Shown: positions 24,164 through 33,591 of the stretch, piece after piece
Layout: every line of letters begins with the position of its first letter
Numbering within the stretch: the first letter of the stretch is position 1
From: an uncultured Eubacterium sp.
Lineage (GTDB): Bacteria; Bacillota; Clostridia; Lachnospirales; Lachnospiraceae
Direction: 5' to 3'
DNA: 64,000 bases
Assembly (NCBI GenBank): GCA_910584875.1
Contig: CAJUDA010000017.1
Span: 1-64,000, forward strand
Program-made: the position numbers and the translations under genes
The notes under the pieces: generated by a model
Database searches by the model: none
Told to the model about the DNA's origin: nothing
Seen by the model: only the letters and a program-made list of their open reading frames with translations

Positions 24164-26581
24164 ATGGATTTTAGAGAATTTTTACAGCAGGGCTTTGTAA
24201 TACTGGATGGTGCTACCGGTTCCAATCTCCAGGCAGCGGGGATGCGCAGCGGTGACTGTCCGGAACTGTGGATCACAGAGCATCCGGATATTTTTATCGA
24301 ACTACAGAAACAATATATCATGGCAGGGTCGGATGCCCTCTATACACCGACGTTTACCAGCACCAGCATAAAACTGGCGGAGTACGGTCTGGAGGCGAGG
24401 CAGGAGGAACTCATCCATACCCTTGTGGGACTGACAAAAGAGGCCGTCCGGCAGAGCGGGGCAGACCGTAAGATCTATATGCTGGGTGATATCTCCATGA
24501 CAGGAGTGCAGATCGAACCGGTAGGCAGCCTTCCTTTTGAAGATCTGGTAAATGTGTACAAGGAACAGGTCTCTCTTCTGGTAAAGGAAGGGGTGGATGG
24601 GTTTGCCATTGAGACGATGATGAGTCTCCAGGAATGCCGGGCGGCGCTGCTTGCCGTAAAGGAGACCTGCGATCTTCCGGTGATGGTGACGCTGACATAC
24701 CAGACGGATGGACGTACTCTTTATGGGACAAATCCAGAGACTGCGGTTGTCGTGTTGCAGGCGATGGGAGCCGATGCCGTGGGGATCAACTGTTCTGCCG
24801 GACCGGATACAATGGTGGAAGCTGTGCAGAAGATGACGGCATACGCTACAGTACCCATAGTCACTAAACCAAATGCCGGTCTGCCACAGCTGGTAGACGG
24901 CAGGACGGTGTACGATATGGACTGCCAGACATTCGGGCGGTGTATGATGGATATTGTGGATGCCGGAGCCACTGTACTGGGAGGCTGCTGCGGCACTACG
25001 CCGGAGTACATCCGGGAGTTGAAAAAACATCTGGAGGGGAAAACATATAAAAGGCATCAGGGTCAGCCGGTGCGTGCCCTGACGACAGAGAGAAATCTTA
25101 CACCGGTGCGCCTGGACGGGAATTTTATGATCGTGGGCGAGCGGATCAACCCGACTGGTAAAAAGGCACTGCAGGAGGAGCTCCGGGACGGCAGGCTTGA
25201 CATGGTGCGGGATATGGCGGAAGAACAGGTGGAACGGGGAGCGCAGATTCTGGATGTCAATATGGGGATGAACGGTATTGATGAGAAAGAGATGATGCTC
25301 CGTGCCATCAATGAACTGACGATGACGGTGGATGTACCGCTCAGCATTGATTCCAGCTATGTCGATGTGGTGGAACAGGCGCTGCGCATCTATCCGGGCC
25401 GTGCCCTGATCAATTCGATCTCTCTTGAGCCGGAAAAGTTTCAGAGGCTGATCCCGGCGGCAAAAAAATATGGCGCCATGTTTATCCTTCTGCCACTGTC
25501 TGAGGCGGGACTGCCAAAGGATCTGGAAGAAAAAAAAGAGATCATCCGGACGATCCTGGAAGAGGCAGAGCGGCATGGGATGTCCGGGGCAGATGTGATC
25601 GTCGATGGTCTGGTGGCGACGATCGGGGCAAATAAAAAAGCGGCGCTGGAAGTGCTGGAGACGATCCGTTACTGCAAAGAGGATCTGGGACTTGCGACGA
25701 TCTGCGGGCTGTCCAATATATCGTTCGGGCTGCCAGAGAGGGTATTTGTCAACAGTGCTTTTCTGACGATGGCGATCGGACAGGGGCTGACAATGGCGAT
25801 CTCAAATCCGTCCCAGACACTGTTAGTCAATGCAGCGCTGGCTTCCGACCTGCTGCTCAATAAGGAAGAGTCCGATCTCCGTTATATCAATGGTGTATCG
25901 GCGTTGTCTGTAAGCAGCGCGGATACGGCAGGCCGCCCGCAGACTGTGGAAGGGCATCCGCTTTATACCGCGGTGATAAAAGGAAAGGGAGCCCATATCG
26001 TGGAGCTGGTGGAAAAAGAACTGCAGGAGGGAAGCCAGCCGGCAGAGATCATCGATAAACATCTGATCCCCGCCATCAACTATGTGGGAGAATTATTCGA
26101 ACAGAAAAAATATTTCCTGCCGCAGCTGATCGCCAGTGCGGAAGTGATGGAGAAGGCAGTGGCGTATCTGGAGCCGCTTCTTGCGGCAGAGCGGGGCGAT
26201 CAGAAGCTGGCGACGGTCATCATGGCGACGGTGAAAGGGGATATCCATGATATTGGCAAAAACCTTGTGGTACTGATGCTGAAAAATTATGGATATGATG
26301 TGATCGACCTGGGAAAAGACGTGGAGACACAGACGATCATTGACAGGGCAAAAGAAACCGACGCCGCCATCATCGGCCTGTCGGCGCTTATGACGACGAC
26401 GATGATGGAGATGAAAAATGTGGTTACGATGGCGAGGGAGCAGGGCGTCAGGGCGAAGATCATAATCGGAGGTGCTGTCGTGACACAGAGCTTTGCCGAT
26501 GAGATCGGCGCAGACGGATATTCGGAGGATGCCAGAGAGGCAGTGAAGCTGGTGAACCGCTTACTGGATCTGGATGTGTGA
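24164..26581 (+). CDS. metH: Cobalamin-dependent methionine synthase, short form
   Basis: MetH (805 aa) transfers the methyl group of methyltetrahydrofolate to homocysteine through cobalamin. The homocysteine domain (1-295) has the zinc Cys ligands in GINCSAGP (about C210) and GGCCGTT (about C272-273). The pterin domain (about 320-585) begins IVGERINPTGKK. The cap module (about 610-680) and the B12 domain with GDIHDIGKN follow, His695 being the cobalt ligand. The protein ends after the B12 domain; the 300-residue S-adenosylmethionine activation domain of E. coli MetH is missing, as is common in Clostridia, so reactivation needs a separate partner. The ribosome site is weak. Confidence 0.94.
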   Translation: MDFREFLQQGFVILDGATGSNLQAAGMRSGDCPELWITEHPDIFIELQKQYIMAGSDALYTPTFTSTSIKLAEYGLEARQEELIHTLVGLTKEAVRQSGADRKIYMLGDISMTGVQIEPVGSLPFEDLVNVYKEQVSLLVKEGVDGFAIETMMSLQECRAALLAVKETCDLPVMVTLTYQTDGRTLYGTNPETAVVVLQAMGADAVGINCSAGPDTMVEAVQKMTAYATVPIVTKPNAGLPQLVDGRTVYDMDCQTFGRCMMDIVDAGATVLGGCCGTTPEYIRELKKHLEGKTYKRHQGQPVRALTTERNLTPVRLDGNFMIVGERINPTGKKALQEELRDGRLDMVRDMAEEQVERGAQILDVNMGMNGIDEKEMMLRAINELTMTVDVPLSIDSSYVDVVEQALRIYPGRALINSISLEPEKFQRLIPAAKKYGAMFILLPLSEAGLPKDLEEKKEIIRTILEEAERHGMSGADVIVDGLVATIGANKKAALEVLETIRYCKEDLGLATICGLSNISFGLPERVFVNSAFLTMAIGQGLTMAISNPSQTLLVNAALASDLLLNKEESDLRYINGVSALSVSSADTAGRPQTVEGHPLYTAVIKGKGAHIVELVEKELQEGSQPAEIIDKHLIPAINYVGELFEQKKYFLPQLIASAEVMEKAVAYLEPLLAAERGDQKLATVIMATVKGDIHDIGKNLVVLMLKNYGYDVIDLGKDVETQTIIDRAKETDAAIIGLSALMTTTMMEMKNVVTMAREQGVRAKIIIGGAVVTQSFADEIGADGYSEDAREAVKLVNRLLDLDV

Positions 26582-26594
26582 AGGGAGAAAAAAA

Positions 26595-27533
26595 GTGGAA
26601 GAGACAAATGGGAAAGTGGATCTGATCATACCGGTATACCGCCCGGATGAAAAGCTGGAACGGCTGATCAAAAGGATCAATGCACAGACGGTCCGGCCGG
26701 GACATGTATTTTTTATGCAGACACTGACGGGGACGAAGGAGGATGCCCGTGTCAGGGAGCTGCTGGAGAGAACAGAAAATGCTGTGGTCTCGACACTGGA
26801 TAAGTCCGGGTTTGACCACGGCGGTACCCGCAACAGGGGGGCGGCAATGTCCCGCGCAGAGTATATGCTGTTTATGACTCAGGACGCCGTGCCTGCTGAC
26901 GATTTTCTGGTCGAAAAGCTGCTGCAGGCGCTGGAGGCAGACAAACAGACAGCCATTGCCTATGCCAGACAGCTGCCGGATGAAACCGTAGGATTTATCG
27001 AACATTATACAAGGCGGTTTAATTATCCGCCGGAGAGCAGTTCAAAGACAAAAGAAGATCTGCCCCGTCTGGGGATCAAAACCTATTTCTGTTCCAACGT
27101 CTGTGCCATGTACCGCAGGGAAGTGTACCGGCAGATGGGAGGATTTGTACTGCACACAATATTTAATGAAGATATGATCATGGCGGCAGGGGTGATACAG
27201 GCAGGTTACCGGATCGCTTATGCGGCGGAGGCAAAGGTGGTCCATGCCCACCGGTATACGTACCGGCAGCAGTTTAAGAGAAATTTTGACCTGGCGGTTT
27301 CACAAAAGCAGTACCATGAGATTTTTGACGGGATAAGGTCAGAGTCGGAGGGGATCCGTCTGGTGAAGACGACCATGAAGTATCTGCTGGCGAAGGGGAA
27401 ATGGTATCTGGTGCCGGATCTGGTCCTGCAGAGTGGATTTAAGTTTCTCGGATACCGTTTCGGCAAAAAATATGACAGGCTTCCGATGAAGGTTGTGCGG
27501 AAGTTTTCGATGAATCCGTCATACTGGAAGTGA
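26595..27533 (+). CDS. Family 2 glycosyltransferase
   Basis: This 312-aa protein has a GT-A fold of rhamnosyltransferase type. The nucleotide-sugar part reads VDLIIPVYRPDEKLERLIKR. The TQDAVPADDFL segment is a variant of the acidic DxD region, and FNEDMIMAAGVIQAGYRI is the acceptor-side motif. No membrane helix is evident. A GTG at 26595 with AGGGAG seven bases upstream is the likely start; an ATG at 26574 inside metH is the alternative. It forms an operon with a second GT2 and an LCP ligase, so a cell-wall or surface polysaccharide role is inferred. Confidence 0.88.
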   Translation: MEETNGKVDLIIPVYRPDEKLERLIKRINAQTVRPGHVFFMQTLTGTKEDARVRELLERTENAVVSTLDKSGFDHGGTRNRGAAMSRAEYMLFMTQDAVPADDFLVEKLLQALEADKQTAIAYARQLPDETVGFIEHYTRRFNYPPESSSKTKEDLPRLGIKTYFCSNVCAMYRREVYRQMGGFVLHTIFNEDMIMAAGVIQAGYRIAYAAEAKVVHAHRYTYRQQFKRNFDLAVSQKQYHEIFDGIRSESEGIRLVKTTMKYLLAKGKWYLVPDLVLQSGFKFLGYRFGKKYDRLPMKVVRKFSMNPSYWK

Positions 27534-27547
27534 GTGGGGATAACGAC

Positions 27548-28468
27548 ATGAAAAAAACAGTTCATATCATAATGGCATCCTATAACGGTGAAAAATATCT
27601 GGAAGAACAACTGGATTCGCTGCTTGGCCAGACCTGTCAGGATATATCGGTCGAGGTATGCGATGACGGGTCTGCTGACCGGACCTGTGATATTGTGAAA
27701 CAGTATTGTTCCCGGGATCACCGGATCACGCTTCATAAAAATGAGAAAAATAAAGGATACGTCCGCAATTTTCTCGAAGGGATGCAGCGCAGTGATGCCG
27801 ATTATATTATGCTCTGTGATCAGGATGATATCTGGGACAGGGATAAAGTCGAGGTCACGCTGCATGCCATGCAGCAGGCAGAAAAAGATGGTTGTGACCA
27901 GCCGCTGATGGTGTTTACCGATGCCGTCAACTTTGATTCTGACACAGGAAAAGATCTGGGAAGATTTCATGAAAACAGCCATCTGAATACGAAAAGACTT
28001 GACACTGCCCATCTTTTCATGGAAAATAAGGTTATTGGCTGTACGGTGATGGTCAATCACAAGGTGATATCGTATCTCACCGAAATTCCACAGGAGATAC
28101 GGGTGCATGACTGGTGGCTGGCTCTGATCTGCAGTCATTTTGGCAGGATCATCTATCTGGACCGGCCTACACTGCGCTACCGCCAACACAGTGGCAACAT
28201 GATCGGGGGCAGTTCCTTTGGCAGTTATGTGAAGGACCGTCTTGCCGGAATCCGCAGCCAGAGAGAGGCACTGCGTCTGTCATACTTGCAGGGACAGAGT
28301 TTCCTTGCCATATATGGAGACCGTATGACGCCGGAACAGCGGGAGACGGCAGAGAAATTTGCCGGACTGGATTCAGCGGGCTGGTTTATGAGGCGCTGGA
28401 ATGTGATGAAATATGGATTTACAAAAAGCGGCATGATGCGCAACGCAGGACTATTTCTTTTGCTATAG
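27548..28468 (+). CDS. Family 2 glycosyltransferase (rhamnan/capsule type)
   Basis: This 306-aa GT-A glycosyltransferase begins VHIIMASYNGEKYLEEQLDS, has VCDDGSADRT and the metal-binding MLCDQDDIWD. The C-terminal half contains RVHDWWLALICSHFGRI and RYRQHSGNMIG, typical of transferases that build rhamnose-containing surface glycans. The ATG at 27548 is preferred over the GTG at 27530. It follows the other GT2 by 14 bases, and the LCP gene comes 39 bases later. Confidence 0.88.
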   Translation: MKKTVHIIMASYNGEKYLEEQLDSLLGQTCQDISVEVCDDGSADRTCDIVKQYCSRDHRITLHKNEKNKGYVRNFLEGMQRSDADYIMLCDQDDIWDRDKVEVTLHAMQQAEKDGCDQPLMVFTDAVNFDSDTGKDLGRFHENSHLNTKRLDTAHLFMENKVIGCTVMVNHKVISYLTEIPQEIRVHDWWLALICSHFGRIIYLDRPTLRYRQHSGNMIGGSSFGSYVKDRLAGIRSQREALRLSYLQGQSFLAIYGDRMTPEQRETAEKFAGLDSAGWFMRRWNVMKYGFTKSGMMRNAGLFLLL

Positions 28469-28507
28469 GTTATGGTAAAGCGTGAATGGAGGTATACAAT
28501 AGGAATC

Positions 28508-29539
28508 ATGGGAAAAACAAAGAAAAGGACAAGCAGGGCAAAAGTGATCGGCAGGGTATTTCTTGTGCTGGGGCTGATCATGTCCATGACAATAGGAAGT
28601 GCGGCAGCAGTAGTAGTACACAAAGGAGATTCGATGCTGGATCTGATCAATTATGATGATCAGGAGACGTTATCCAGTGTGGATCTGTCCAAATACAAAC
28701 TGGATGAGGATACAGAAGTCGTCAATGTCCTGTTGGTAGGTGCGGATAAAAACAATGATGAACAGGACAAAGATGTGGACAGGCGTTCGGATTCCATGAT
28801 GATCGCCACGCTGGATATCAAACACAGCAAGCTGAAGATCACCTCCCTGATGCGGGATTTGTATGTACAGATCCCGGGACACGGGGGAAATAAGCTGAAC
28901 GCTGCATATTCGCTGGGCGGGATCAAACTGCTTTACAAAACGATCGCTGAAAATTTCGGCATCCGTATGGACGGATATGCAGAAGTAAATTTTGATGCGT
29001 TTGTCAATGTGATCGATGAGCTGGGAGGGATCGAGGTTACCCTGACCGAATCCGAGGCCAAAAATCTCAATAATACAAATTATATCAAAAGGCGCAAATA
29101 CAGGAATGTCAAAGTCGGCAAGCAGAAGATCAACGGTTACCAGGCACTTGGCTACTGCCGGATCCGCCACGGGAAAAAACAGGCAAACGGACGTTATCCC
29201 GGCGTGTACACGGCAAGCGGAAAAGGGGACGACTACGGGCGCACAGAACGCCAGCGTCTCACTATGCAGGCAGTTCTTAAGAAGGTAAAGACCCTGTCGC
29301 CGGAGGAGCTTCTGAAGCTGGCAGAGGTGGTTCTTCCTAATATTACAACAGATCTTTCAAAAAAGAAGATTTACTCCTATATGATGACGGTGGTTCAGAT
29401 GGGGACAACAGAACTGAATCAGTTTGCCATCCCGATCCAGGGGGGCTATACGACGCAGACGATCAATGGCGGTGACTGTCTCGTCCCGGATCTGGATGCG
29501 AATAAGTCAGCGCTAAAGAAATTCATCTTCAAGAGTTGA
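28508..29539 (+). CDS. LytR-CpsA-Psr (LCP) family ligase
   Basis: This 343-aa protein has a basic cytoplasmic start, one membrane helix (about residues 15-37) and the extracellular LCP domain. Conserved segments are NVLLVGADK, RRSDSMMIATLDI, ITSLMRDLYVQIPGHG, KLNAAYSLGG and the Arg-rich GRTERQRLTMQAVL. LCP enzymes attach undecaprenyl-linked glycans to peptidoglycan. Placed after two glycosyltransferases, it probably anchors the polymer they make. ATG 28508 is chosen; an upstream ATG at 28472 would add twelve residues but has no ribosome site. The stop overlaps the ilvN promoter. Confidence 0.92.
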   Translation: MGKTKKRTSRAKVIGRVFLVLGLIMSMTIGSAAAVVVHKGDSMLDLINYDDQETLSSVDLSKYKLDEDTEVVNVLLVGADKNNDEQDKDVDRRSDSMMIATLDIKHSKLKITSLMRDLYVQIPGHGGNKLNAAYSLGGIKLLYKTIAENFGIRMDGYAEVNFDAFVNVIDELGGIEVTLTESEAKNLNNTNYIKRRKYRNVKVGKQKINGYQALGYCRIRHGKKQANGRYPGVYTASGKGDDYGRTERQRLTMQAVLKKVKTLSPEELLKLAEVVLPNITTDLSKKKIYSYMMTVVQMGTTELNQFAIPIQGGYTTQTINGGDCLVPDLDANKSALKKFIFKS

Positions 29540-29564
29540 CAATAGTGGGTGATGTTGTTAAAAT
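29536..29564 (+). promoter_or_regulatory. Strong sigma-A promoter of ilvN-ilvC
   Basis: TTGACA (29536-29541) and TAAAAT (29559-29564) are 17 bases apart. The -35 box overlaps the TGA stop of the LCP gene. The 62-base leader before ilvN shows no T-box or leader peptide. Confidence 0.8.
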
Positions 29565-29626
29565 AATAAAAGCGTGTTCTGGATCGTGGAATATGCTGTG
29601 GACATTAAAAAAGGGGGAAAGGACTC

Positions 29627-30127
29627 ATGAGTAAAGTAGTTCTATCCATATTGGTCAATAATACATCGGGTGTTCTCAGCCGTGTGACTGGTCTGTTCAG
29701 CCGGCGGGGATACAATATCGACAGTCTGACGGTAGGCGAGACGGAGAACCCGGCATTTTCCCGCATGACAGTATCTGTGACAGGGGATGACATTATTCTG
29801 GAGCAGATAGAAAAACAGGTAAATAAGCTGGAGGATGTAAAATCTGTGAAACAGCTGACAGGCGAGGCGTCGGTCTGCCGGGAACTGATCCTGGTCAAGG
29901 TTGTGGCGGACAGGGAGGCGCGTCCGGCGATCAATGCCATTGTAGATATCTTCCGTGCAAAGATCGTAGATGTGGCAGACACATCACTGATGATTGAACT
30001 CACGGGTAACCAGGCAAAGCTGGATGCCTTTATCAAACTGATCGAGGGTTATGAGATCAGGGAACTGGTACGTACCGGTATATCCGGTCTGGCAAGAGGA
30101 TATGCGGATGAGGTATCCGGTGCCTGA
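29627..30127 (+). CDS. ilvN: Acetolactate synthase small (regulatory) subunit
   Basis: This 166-aa subunit starts with an ACT domain (LSILVNNTSGVLSRVTGLFS, RRGYNIDSLTVGETE) and ends with the ALS_ss_C domain (RELILVKVVADREARPAI). It activates the catalytic subunit and confers valine feedback inhibition. The catalytic IlvB gene is not next to it, which is unusual because ilvB usually precedes ilvN. ilvC follows after 73 bases that include a small GC-rich hairpin near 30143-30161. Confidence 0.93.
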   Translation: MSKVVLSILVNNTSGVLSRVTGLFSRRGYNIDSLTVGETENPAFSRMTVSVTGDDIILEQIEKQVNKLEDVKSVKQLTGEASVCRELILVKVVADREARPAINAIVDIFRAKIVDVADTSLMIELTGNQAKLDAFIKLIEGYEIRELVRTGISGLARGYADEVSGA

Positions 30128-30200
30128 CAAAGATGGAAAACCACCCACGGGGAAATCCCGGTGAGGCTTTCAATACAAATTATATTAGGAGGCAGTAAAT

Positions 30201-31223
30201 ATGTCAGAAGCAAAGATTTTTTATCAGGACGACTGTAATTTAGCTGCATTAGATGGTCAGACCATAGCCGTGATCGGATATGGCAGCCAGGGACATGCGC
30301 ATGCACTGAACGCAAAGGAGTCCGGCTGTAATGTCATTATTGGTTTATATGAAGGTTCCCGTTCCTGGAAAAAGGCTGAGGAGCAGGGATTCGAGGTATA
30401 TACAGCAGCAGAGGCTGCAAAGAAAGCAGATATCATTATGATCCTGATCAATGATGAAAAGCAGGCGGCCCTTTACAAAGAGTCCATCGAGCCTAACCTG
30501 GAAGCAGGGAATATGCTGATGTTCGCACATGGATTCAACATCCATTTCAACCAGATCGTTCCTCCGGCTGATGTCGATGTGACGATGATCGCACCGAAAG
30601 GACCGGGACATACGGTTCGCAGTGAGTATCAGGCAGGCAAAGGGGTTCCGTGTCTGATCGCAGTACATCAGGATGCAACAGGGAAAGCACAGGAGAAAGC
30701 ACTGGCATATGCACTTGCGATCGGCGGTGCAAGAGCAGGCGTGCTGGAGACAACATTCCGTACAGAGACAGAGACCGATCTGTTTGGTGAGCAGGCTGTG
30801 CTCTGCGGTGGTGTATGTGCTCTGATGCAGGCTGGTTTTGAGACTTTATGTGAAGCTGGTTATGATCCGAGAAATGCGTATTTTGAATGTATCCATGAGA
30901 TGAAGCTGATCGTGGATCTGATCTATCAGAGTGGTTTTGCCGGAATGAGATACTCCATTTCCAATACGGCAGAATACGGCGATTATGTGACAGGACCGAA
31001 GATCATCACGGAAGATACCAAAAAAGCGATGAAAAAGATTCTTTCCGATATCCAGGATGGTTCCTTTGCCAAGGAGTTCCTGCTTGATATGTCACAGGCA
31101 GGCGGTCAGGCTCATTTCAAGGCAATGAGGAAGCTGGCTTCCGAACATCCGGCAGAGGTTGTCGGAGAGGACATCCGTAAACTGTACAGCTGGAACGGGG
31201 AAGATAAGCTGATCAATAATTAA
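30201..31223 (+). CDS. ilvC: Ketol-acid reductoisomerase
   Basis: IlvC (340 aa) isomerises and reduces acetolactate in valine, leucine and isoleucine synthesis. The N-terminal Rossmann domain has VIGYGSQGHAHALN. Metal and substrate residues lie in DLFGEQAVLCGG and FECIHEMKLIVDLIY, with SNTAEYGDYV further on. It is a class I (short) enzyme. An AGGAGG site lies before the ATG, and a strong terminator follows. Confidence 0.96.
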   Translation: MSEAKIFYQDDCNLAALDGQTIAVIGYGSQGHAHALNAKESGCNVIIGLYEGSRSWKKAEEQGFEVYTAAEAAKKADIIMILINDEKQAALYKESIEPNLEAGNMLMFAHGFNIHFNQIVPPADVDVTMIAPKGPGHTVRSEYQAGKGVPCLIAVHQDATGKAQEKALAYALAIGGARAGVLETTFRTETETDLFGEQAVLCGGVCALMQAGFETLCEAGYDPRNAYFECIHEMKLIVDLIYQSGFAGMRYSISNTAEYGDYVTGPKIITEDTKKAMKKILSDIQDGSFAKEFLLDMSQAGGQAHFKAMRKLASEHPAEVVGEDIRKLYSWNGEDKLINN

Positions 31224-31260
31224 AGGGAATTGAGAGATCCGGTGTTATTGCTGGAATTGT

Positions 31261-31295
31261 GGAAGGAACCCGCTGGCGTGTGGGTTCCTTTCTGC
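31261..31295 (+). terminator. Rho-independent terminator after ilvC
   Basis: AAGGAACCC pairs with GGGTTCCTT around a G-rich loop, followed by TCTGCTT. The T-run is short, but the stem is strong. Confidence 0.75.
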
Positions 31296-31339
31296 TTACT
31301 AACGGATGTCTGCATCCGTCAGATGAGAGGAGATAGTGA

Positions 31340-32137
31340 ATGGTTAAACTGATCGTATCGGATATTGATGGTACCCTGGTGGGCGATGGGCAGGGAGAGG
31401 GGGCTTTGAATCCGGCCTATTATGATGTGATACACAGTCTGACGGCGAGAGGTGTGAAATTTATGGCGTGCAGTGGAAGGCAGCGTCTCAGCATTGCCAA
31501 ATTATTCCGCCCTGTCGAAAAAGAGATTTTTTATGCCTGCGATGGCGGCAGCATGGTATTTCAGGATGAGGAGCTGCTGTATGCAAAGACATTTCCCCGG
31601 GACACGGCAGAACGGCTGATCCGGGATGCTGCCATGGTGGAAAAGTGCGATTTTATGGTTTGTGGAACAAAACACGCCTACTGCCGCTGGGAAGACAGTG
31701 AATTGTACCGGTGGATGACGGAAGGGTATGGTTATGACATCCGTGCAGTGGGCAGTGATCTGTGCGGCACTATCCGTGAGGATGTCGTAAAGGTATCCAT
31801 CTATCATCATAATCATGCGGAACAGCTGACGGAACCGTGGTTCCGGCCCAGGTGGAAGGATGAGGTGAAGCTTACGTTAGCGGGGATCCAGTGGCTGGAT
31901 TGTGTGCCGGAGGATGCCGGAAAGGGGGCAGCACTGGCTTTTATGCAGCAGCATTTTGACATAAAACCATCAGAAACGATCGTATTTGGAGATAATCAGA
32001 ATGACATTGAGATGTTTTCCCTGGCAGAGAGAAGCTATGCGGTGGCAAATGCCAGGGATGAAGTGAAAAAAGCAGCTTCACATGAATGTGAAAGTTATGA
32101 TAAAGAAGGTGTTTTGTCTGTTTTAAGGGGGTTATAA
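31340..32137 (+). CDS. HAD-family phosphatase (Cof type)
   Basis: This 265-aa HAD hydrolase has motif I DIDGTLVGDG, motif II in KFMACSGR, and motif IV VFGDNQNDIEMF, with the type IIB cap between them. Such enzymes dephosphorylate sugar phosphates, FMN or similar small molecules; the substrate cannot be named. The conserved late Lys is in GAALAF upstream of motif IV. A GAGGAG site precedes the ATG. Confidence 0.88.
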   Translation: MVKLIVSDIDGTLVGDGQGEGALNPAYYDVIHSLTARGVKFMACSGRQRLSIAKLFRPVEKEIFYACDGGSMVFQDEELLYAKTFPRDTAERLIRDAAMVEKCDFMVCGTKHAYCRWEDSELYRWMTEGYGYDIRAVGSDLCGTIREDVVKVSIYHHNHAEQLTEPWFRPRWKDEVKLTLAGIQWLDCVPEDAGKGAALAFMQQHFDIKPSETIVFGDNQNDIEMFSLAERSYAVANARDEVKKAASHECESYDKEGVLSVLRGL

Positions 32138-32360
32138 TCCCATGAAAATCATATTTTTGACAAATTTATAGAGATATGGCATCTTTTATATTGCAAAGTT
32201 TTCCAAAATATGGTATTATGACAAAACAATCAAAATATAAACAAAAAATTAAAAAATAATAAAGATTTTTGTTCTAAAACGTGTTTTGACCTCATATATA
32301 TCTATTATGAGAAAAAAGTCTGAATACAATCGGACAAAAAAACGAAGGGGGTCATGCAAT

Positions 32361-33035
32361 ATGACAGATAAGATTTTAGGAAACAATCAGGTAAATGTTT
32401 ACGGTGAAGTGGTAAGTGAATTTACGTTCAGCCATGAGGTATATGGAGAGGGCTTTTATATGCTGCAGCTTTCAGTGAAACGTTTAAGTAAAGTATATGA
32501 TACCATTCCACTTATGGTGTCAGAGCGTCTGATCGATGTATCGCAGGATTATCGTGGCTGTTTTATGGAGGCAAGCGGACAGTTCCGCTCCTATAACCGT
32601 CATGAAGAAAATCATAATCGTCTGGTACTGTCTGTATTTGTAAGAGATTTACATATTGATGACGTGGAACAGGAAAATGAAAAGCCAAATTACATTTTTC
32701 TGGACGGTTATTTGTGCAAACCTCCGGTGTACCGCAAGACACCACTGGGACGTGAGATTGCTGATCTCCTTATGGCAGTGAACCGCCCTTATGGGAAGTC
32801 GGATTACATTCCCTGTATCTGCTGGGGCCGGAACGCCAGGTATGCGGACGGATTTGGCGTGGGAGAACATGTACAGCTGTGGGGGCGCATCCAGAGCCGC
32901 GAATATCAGAAGCAGGTAGAAGAAGACCAGTATGAGACGAGAGTGGCGTATGAAATTTCAGTGAGCAAACTGGAGTGTGTGGAAGAAAGCGGCGAGATTA
33001 CGGCAGCTTCCGAAATTTCGGAGGAACCGGTCTGA
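32361..33035 (+). CDS. SSB-like protein with two OB-fold segments
   Basis: This 224-aa protein looks like two fused OB folds. The first (about 10-105) reads NVYGEVVSEFTFSHEVYGEG and IPLMVSERL. The second (about 115-210) reads IFLDGYLCKPPVYRKTPLGR, DYIPCICWGRNARYADGFGV and VQLWGRIQSREYQ, closely resembling single-strand DNA-binding proteins. The acidic C-terminal tip of true SSB (DDDIPF) is absent. A longer frame from 32286 includes an implausible basic leader; the ATG at 32361 is preferred. The AT-rich 220 bases upstream probably hold the promoter (TTGACA near 32157). Confidence 0.8.
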   Translation: MTDKILGNNQVNVYGEVVSEFTFSHEVYGEGFYMLQLSVKRLSKVYDTIPLMVSERLIDVSQDYRGCFMEASGQFRSYNRHEENHNRLVLSVFVRDLHIDDVEQENEKPNYIFLDGYLCKPPVYRKTPLGREIADLLMAVNRPYGKSDYIPCICWGRNARYADGFGVGEHVQLWGRIQSREYQKQVEEDQYETRVAYEISVSKLECVEESGEITAASEISEEPV

Positions 33036-33068
33036 TATAAATACTCTTACATGTGGAGGAAATGATCA

Positions 33069-33563
33069 ATGGATACAAAGGTGATACGGGCATTTTATGG
33101 TCAGGGCAAGGGAAAAACATCTGCTGCCGTAGGTCAGGCACTGAGGGAAGCTGGAGAGGGACAGCATATTACCGTCATTCAGTTTCTGAAAGGAAAGGGA
33201 GCAGATGAATTTAAGATTCTCGACCGGCTGGAGCCGGATGTACAGTTTTTCCGGTTCGATCAGTCCCAGGCGAGCTACTGTGAGTTGTCCGTCCAGGAAA
33301 AAGAAGAGGAAAAGCAGAATATCCTGAATGCATTTAACTTTGCGAGGAAGGTCATAGAGACAGGAGAAAGTGACCTGATCATTCTGGATGAACTGCTTGG
33401 ACTGGTGGATCTGGGGATCATCAGGACAGAGGATGTGGCTGAACTGCTCCAGATGCCTGGCGATTATAAGAGACTGTATATCACGGGGAACCATCTGGCA
33501 GATGAACTGGTCCCGTATATTGATGTAGTTTGTGAGATTATGTTGGTGAAAGATAATACTTGA
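33069..33563 (+). CDS. cobO: Cob(I)alamin adenosyltransferase (CobO/BtuR family)
   Basis: This 164-aa protein has the P-loop FYGQGKGKTSAAVGQAL, then ITVIQFLKGK, the acidic DLIILDELLGLVDLG and YITGNHLADELVPYIDVV. The CobO family adenosylates corrinoids using ATP. MetH in the same window uses cobalamin, although in the methyl form. The gene follows the SSB-like gene by 33 bases. Its TGA stop lies within the -35 box of the lysine-riboswitch promoter. Confidence 0.9.
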   Translation: MDTKVIRAFYGQGKGKTSAAVGQALREAGEGQHITVIQFLKGKGADEFKILDRLEPDVQFFRFDQSQASYCELSVQEKEEEKQNILNAFNFARKVIETGESDLIILDELLGLVDLGIIRTEDVAELLQMPGDYKRLYITGNHLADELVPYIDVVCEIMLVKDNT

Positions 33564-33588
33564 CCTTTATGGGGAATCGTGTTATCCT
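33560..33588 (+). promoter_or_regulatory. Promoter of the lysine-riboswitch dapA transcript
   Basis: TTGACC (33560-33565) is followed 16-17 bases later by TTATCC, a weak -10. It stands directly before the riboswitch aptamer, as expected for the transcript start. Confidence 0.5.
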
Positions 33589-33591
33589 TGA

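Noticed and set aside
24302..25576. 424-codon frame antisense to metH
   Set aside because: It is the mirror of a GC-biased metH frame; it has no ribosome site and no recognisable domain.
27218..28189. 323-codon frame antisense to the glycosyltransferases
   Set aside because: It runs opposite two clear GT2 genes and shows no domain or ribosome site.
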